Source: Cypionkella sp. (lineage in GTDB: Bacteria > Pseudomonadota > Alphaproteobacteria > Rhodobacterales > Rhodobacteraceae). Taken from it: a stretch of DNA of 64,000 nt. The translations under genes were made by a program, and so were the position numbers. The notes below the pieces were generated by a model. It saw only the letters and a list, made by a program, of their open reading frames with translations. It did not search any database and was not told the origin of the DNA. The stretch lies in the NCBI RefSeq assembly GCF_028290025.1, contig NZ_JAQGKQ010000043.1, positions 1 to 64,000 on the forward strand. The letters run 5' to 3'. Below are positions 60,223 to 64,000 of this stretch, piece by piece (the stretch's first letter is position 1; every line of letters starts with the position of its first letter).

Positions 60223-62835
60223 TTAGTGAACCACAGCCTGCAAAGGCCGTTCCCGCCGCGAAGCCGAGATACGGTCGCCGATGATCAACCCATCAGCCCC
60301 CGCGCTCACTTTTATCGTCGCCCCGTCCAGCACATCGCCCGACAGGATCATCTCAGCCAGCGGGTTTTGCAGGTGATTCTGGATCACCCGTTTCAACGGC
60401 CGCGCGCCGAACACCGGATCGTAACCCTCATCAGCGAGCCAAGCCTTCGCTTGCGGATCCAGATCCAGCATGATCTTGCGCCCAGCCAAGCGCGCCTCAA
60501 GCTTGCGAAGCTGAATCTCAACGATGCCAGCCATATCGACGCGGTTCAGACGATCAAAGATGATCTGCTCATCCAGACGGTTCAAAAACTCCGGCCGGAA
60601 GTGCTGCCGCACCGCCTCCATCACCTGAGCCCGCGCCAAACTTTGATCGACACCCTCGGGCAGTTCCGACAAAGCGCGCGCACCCAAGTTGCTGGTCAGA
60701 ACGATCAGCGTTTGCTTGAAGCTGACGGTGCGACCCTGACCATCGGTCAGCATCCCATCGTCCAATACCTGCAGCAGCACGTTGAACACATCGGGGTGAG
60801 CCTTTTCCACCTCGTCAAACAACACCACCTGATACGGCCTGCGCCGGACAGCCTCAGTCAACACGCCGCCTTCGTCATAGCCAACATAACCCGGAGGCGC
60901 GCCGATCAGGCGGGAAACCGAATGTTTCTCCATGAACTCCGACATATCGATCCGCACCATCGCCGCGTCGTCGTCGAACAGATATTCAGCGACTGCTTTG
61001 GTCAGTTCGGTCTTCCCCACGCCAGTTGGCCCGAGGAACAGGAAGCTGCCCAAAGGCCGCCCCTCATCATTCAGCCCAGCCCGCGCGCGGCGGACAGCAT
61101 TGGACACGGCGGTGACGGCGGCTTGTTGGCCGATCACCCGTTTGCCAAGCTCGTCCTCCATCTTCAGCAGCTTTTCACGCTCGCCTTCCAGCATCTTGGC
61201 GACGGGAATCCCGGTCCAACGCTCAACGACTTCGGCGATTTGCTCAGGCCGGACAGCTTCGGATACCAGCAGATCGCCCTCGCGCGCTTCTGCCTCGGCC
61301 AGCTTTTTCTCAAGCCCCGGAATGATGCCGTAAGACAACTCACCGGCGCGGCCTAAATTGCCATCGCGTTTGACCTGATCCAGCTCGGCGCGAGAACGGT
61401 CGAGTTGCTCTTTCAGGTCGCGGGCAACTTCCAGCTTGTCGCGCTCATCCTGCCATTTGGCGGTCATCGCATCGGACTGCTCCAGAAGATTGGACAGCTC
61501 TTTCTCCAGCTTCTCAAGCCGATCTTTCGACGCTGCGTCGTCTTCCTTCTTCAAAGCCTCCGCCTCGATTTGCAGTTGCAAGATCTGGCGATCCAGCTGA
61601 TCGAGCTCCTCGGGCTTCGAGTCCACCTCCATCCGCAAACGCGACGCCGCTTCGTCCATCAAGTCGATGGCCTTATCCGGCAGGAAGCGATCGGTAATGT
61701 AGCGATGCGAAAGCGTTGCCGCTGCCACCAAGGCCGAGTCAGAGATCCGAACACCGTGGTGCAACTCGTACTTCTCTTTTATGCCGCGCAGAATAGAGAT
61801 GGTATCTTCAACCGTCGGCTCAGAGACCATAACCGGCTGAAAACGCCGTGCCAAAGCTGCATCTTTCTCGACATACTTGCGATATTCATCGAGCGTAGTC
61901 GCGCCAACGCAATGCAACTCACCCCGCGCCAGCGCCGGTTTAATGAGGTTCGCGGCGTCCATTGCGCCATCGGATTTGCCCGCGCCAACCAGCGTGTGCA
62001 TCTCGTCGATGAAAAGAATGATCTCGCCACTCGCGGCGGTAACTTCGTTCAGGACGGCTTTCAGACGCTCTTCGAACTCACCGCGATACTTTGCACCAGC
62101 GATCAAAGCGCCCATATCCAGCGCCATCAGTTTCTTGTTGCGCAGGCTTTCCGGCACGTCACCGTTGATGATGCGCAGAGCCAGTCCCTCGGCAATCGCG
62201 GTCTTACCGACGCCGGGTTCGCCTATCAGCACTGGGTTGTTTTTGGTGCGGCGGGACAAAACTTGCATCGCACGGCGAATTTCTTCGTCGCGGCCGATGA
62301 TCGGGTCGATCTTGCCTTGCTCAGCTGCCTCGGTGAGGTCGCGGGCATACTTTTTCAGCGCGTCGTAACCTTCTTCAGCCGATGCGGAGTCTGCCGTGCG
62401 GCCTTTGCGGATATCATTGATCGCAGAGTTTAGCTTTTGCGGGCTGACCGCTCCTGCGTCCAATGCTTCTTTGGCTGGCGACTTTACCATACCCAAAGCC
62501 ATCAGAAGGCGCTCGACGGGCACAAATGAATCCCCGGCTTTCTTGGCAACCTTTTCAGCTTCGTCCAACACCTTAACGAGGTTTGGGTCCATGAAAGGCT
62601 GCGCATCGCCAGAGACTTTAGGCAACTTGCCCATTGCTAAAGCCAAGGATTCCGCTACGCGCGCCGGTTCGCCACCAGCGCGGCGGATCAGGTTACTCGC
62701 AAGCCCCTGATCATCGTCCATGATGGCTTTTAGCAGGTGTTCCGGGGCCAGCCGTTGATGGCTTTCCCGCATCGCAATCGTTTGCGCCGCTTGGATGAAA
62801 CCGCGCGACCGCTCCGTGAATTTCTCTAAATTCAT
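60223..62835 (-). CDS. clpB: ClpB disaggregase
   Basis: The 870-residue protein is the Hsp100 disaggregase that works with DnaK to resolubilise aggregates. It has an N-terminal Clp repeat domain, first AAA domain with Walker [19 protein letters not shown], a long coiled middle domain (about residues 400-530, rich in E, K, L) that marks ClpB, and a second AAA domain with [19 protein letters not shown]. The length matches the family. The ATG at 62835 has a GGAG site; a GTG three codons earlier is less likely. Confidence 0.97.
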   Translation of the reverse strand: MNLEKFTERSRGFIQAAQTIAMRESHQRLAPEHLLKAIMDDDQGLASNLIRRAGGEPARVAESLALAMGKLPKVSGDAQPFMDPNLVKVLDEAEKVAKKAGDSFVPVERLLMALGMVKSPAKEALDAGAVSPQKLNSAINDIRKGRTADSASAEEGYDALKKYARDLTEAAEQGKIDPIIGRDEEIRRAMQVLSRRTKNNPVLIGEPGVGKTAIAEGLALRIINGDVPESLRNKKLMALDMGALIAGAKYRGEFEERLKAVLNEVTAASGEIILFIDEMHTLVGAGKSDGAMDAANLIKPALARGELHCVGATTLDEYRKYVEKDAALARRFQPVMVSEPTVEDTISILRGIKEKYELHHGVRISDSALVAAATLSHRYITDRFLPDKAIDLMDEAASRLRMEVDSKPEELDQLDRQILQLQIEAEALKKEDDAASKDRLEKLEKELSNLLEQSDAMTAKWQDERDKLEVARDLKEQLDRSRAELDQVKRDGNLGRAGELSYGIIPGLEKKLAEAEAREGDLLVSEAVRPEQIAEVVERWTGIPVAKMLEGEREKLLKMEDELGKRVIGQQAAVTAVSNAVRRARAGLNDEGRPLGSFLFLGPTGVGKTELTKAVAEYLFDDDAAMVRIDMSEFMEKHSVSRLIGAPPGYVGYDEGGVLTEAVRRRPYQVVLFDEVEKAHPDVFNVLLQVLDDGMLTDGQGRTVSFKQTLIVLTSNLGARALSELPEGVDQSLARAQVMEAVRQHFRPEFLNRLDEQIIFDRLNRVDMAGIVEIQLRKLEARLAGRKIMLDLDPQAKAWLADEGYDPVFGARPLKRVIQNHLQNPLAEMILSGDVLDGATIKVSAGADGLIIGDRISASRRERPLQAVVH

Positions 62836-63100
62836 CGGTAACACTCCTTCTATGAAGCGCCCCAGCGATGCCCGGAAACCAGCACATCGTCGGTGGCCTT
62901 GACGGATAATTGGGGCGGCAGTTCAAGCTTTGCAATGGGCAGCCACGACGTGCCAACCCATATTTTTACCGATATGCGGGCGGCAGACCGCCGAAACCCG
63001 AACCAATTGTCGGCACGATACCGCTTTGGTTGATCTGCACCCTTGCCCGAGGCGGATTTGCAGCCCAAGCGATAGTCTGACCAAATAAAGGCGACGCGGG

Positions 63101-63502
63101 ATGCAGGACATTTTACAGGTTTTAATCCACAAGGCCCCGGTGCAGGAATTGCAGCTGCATATCGGTAAGAGCGGCTTGTGCATTGGCGATGCGGCAGAGT
63201 TGCAGCTGCAAACAGACGGCAAAATTGCGATTTATGCGCAGGCAAAGCGGCCGTTTTTGGGGCTGTTGACGCGACGTGCACTGCGACATCTGGGCCAGCT
63301 TGGCCCTGCCGCGACCGCCGTCATGACCGAACCTTTGCGCCACCGCGACCATCTTCGTGTGCGGATTGTCGGCCTGACGCCCGAGCATCTTTCACCCAGT
63401 GGAGCAGCTGAGGTTTATATCTCGGTTTGGAGCAACACCCACCGAATGATGGCAGTTCGGCCCAAAACCCCGGTTTTCATTGACCCAAATCAGAGTTCGT
63501 AA
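63101..63502 (+). CDS. Small protein of unknown function
   Basis: The 133-residue protein has no signal peptide and no domain I recognise. Visible parts are VQELQLHIGKSGLCIGDAAELQLQTDGKIAIYA, a basic middle (TRRALRHLGQLGP) and RIVGLTPEHLSPSGAAEVYISVW. It may be a small nucleic-acid or ligand-binding beta protein. It is divergent from clpB with a 265-base spacer, and its last 13 bases overlap the convergent TolB-like gene. It could be conserved but uncharacterised. Confidence 0.6.
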   Translation: MQDILQVLIHKAPVQELQLHIGKSGLCIGDAAELQLQTDGKIAIYAQAKRPFLGLLTRRALRHLGQLGPAATAVMTEPLRHRDHLRVRIVGLTPEHLSPSGAAEVYISVWSNTHRMMAVRPKTPVFIDPNQSS

Positions 63503-64000
63503 CGCACATAGGCAAAAGCGCTGGAATCTGGGGCCCAATTTGGCACGTTCATCGTGCCTTGGCCGCCGGTGAACTCCAAAACGCGGCGGCGATTTTCGCC
63601 TTTGGGACTGCACAGGCACAATGCCACGGGCAGATTGGCTGGGTGGCCAAACGTGCCGGGCGGGTAGGCCAGATATAGCAAATGTTGCCCATCAGGCGAA
63701 GGATGCGGGAACCAGTTGACGTAATTATCCGCGAACAATTTACGCTGATTTGTGCCATTAGCGCCCATCGTCCAAATCTGTGCATGGCCGTCGCGGTCGC
63801 AGTTGTAATAAATGTGCCGCCCATCCGCAGAGTAATCCGGCCCATCGCAATGACCTTCCCCCATCGTCAGCCGAGTTTCCGCGCCACCCAGCGGCAGGGT
63901 ATACACGTCGATCACCTTCTTTTCCCCACGCGCTGCAACATAGGCAATCGTGCGACCGTCCGGCGACCAGCCATGCCACCAACTTGGCGCTTCCGGCGAT
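63490..64000 (-). CDS. TolB-like beta-propeller protein, 5' end missing at the window edge
   Basis: The visible 170 codons are the C-terminal part of a WD40/PD40 propeller protein of the TolB-like type: WSPDGRTIAYVAAR, then GPDYSADGRHIYYNCDRDGHAQIWTM and HPSPDGQHLLYLAYPP. These repeats have the S-P/A-D-G-x-x-I/L-x-Y signature of PD40 blades. The frame is open to position 64000, so the start lies beyond the window. Such proteins occur in envelope or enzyme contexts; this one is more like the stand-alone biopolymer-type homologues than Pal-partner TolB. Confidence 0.8.
   Translation of the reverse strand, partial: SPEAPSWWHGWSPDGRTIAYVAARGEKKVIDVYTLPLGGAETRLTMGEGHCDGPDYSADGRHIYYNCDRDGHAQIWTMGANGTNQRKLFADNYVNWFPHPSPDGQHLLYLAYPPGTFGHPANLPVALCLCSPKGENRRRVLEFTGGQGTMNVPNWAPDSSAFAYVRYEL

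Noticed and set aside
1-64000. tRNA, rRNA, CRISPR array, prophage or transposase genes
   Set aside because: None found on either strand; spacers are short and no repeat-spacer pattern or transposase motif appears.

Overview
The window looks like chromosomal DNA of an alphaproteobacterium of the order Rhodobacterales. The case rests on gene order (miaB, phoH, ybeY, corC, lnt and metK in one direction, with aroA and cmk nearby), on a SAM/SAH-type riboswitch upstream of metK (a class known mainly from Rhodobacterales), on a class II AroA, and on high GC with dense, overlapping genes. I see no rRNA, tRNA, CRISPR array, prophage or insertion sequence.

Layout. 0.25-2.6 kb: periplasmic methionine sulfoxide reductase msrPQ and a lipocalin-like protein. 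2.9-7.8 kb: a ribose-type sugar ABC importer divergent from a LacI-family regulator, with a palindromic operator candidate between them. 7.8-21.2 kb: housekeeping genes, all leftward (a capsule-type glycan gene, cmk, an acidic duplicated protein, aroA, trmB, a YdcZ-type membrane protein, metK with its riboswitch, lnt, corC, ybeY, phoH, a lipoprotein, an OmpA-like protein, miaB). 21.3-28.7 kb: a surface-glycan cluster (two glycosyltransferase-like genes, a deacetylase-like protein, a GT4 transferase, UDP-HexNAc 6-dehydrogenase, a frameshifted methyltransferase, a metallophosphoesterase).

28.6-37.6 kb is the most unusual part. Six leftward genes encode a DUF3095 protein, a 906-residue ABC-exporter-like protein whose ATPase motifs are all degenerate, a stand-alone cyclic-nucleotide-binding domain protein, an MBL-fold hydrolase, a membrane class III cyclase, and a second cyclase with a multi-histidine membrane anchor plus a [2Fe-2S] ferredoxin domain. 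I read this as a candidate cyclic-nucleotide signalling module with redox input, an MBL enzyme that could degrade the signal, and a non-canonical membrane output. This is inference from content and order.

37.8-47.5 kb: a complete oligopeptide-type ABC importer followed by three translationally coupled glycosyltransferases. 47.6-50.7 kb: an aldo/keto reductase, a LysR regulator and a Gfo/Idh/MocA oxidoreductase. 50.8-60.1 kb: a catabolic cluster (cupin, amidohydrolase, a 74-residue protein, a PotFGHI-like ABC importer, two tandem Rieske oxygenases) divergent from a BetI-like TetR regulator, with a palindrome between them; an amine or quaternary amine is the likely substrate. 60.2-64 kb: clpB, an unknown small protein, and the 3' part of a TolB-like beta-propeller gene that runs off the right edge.
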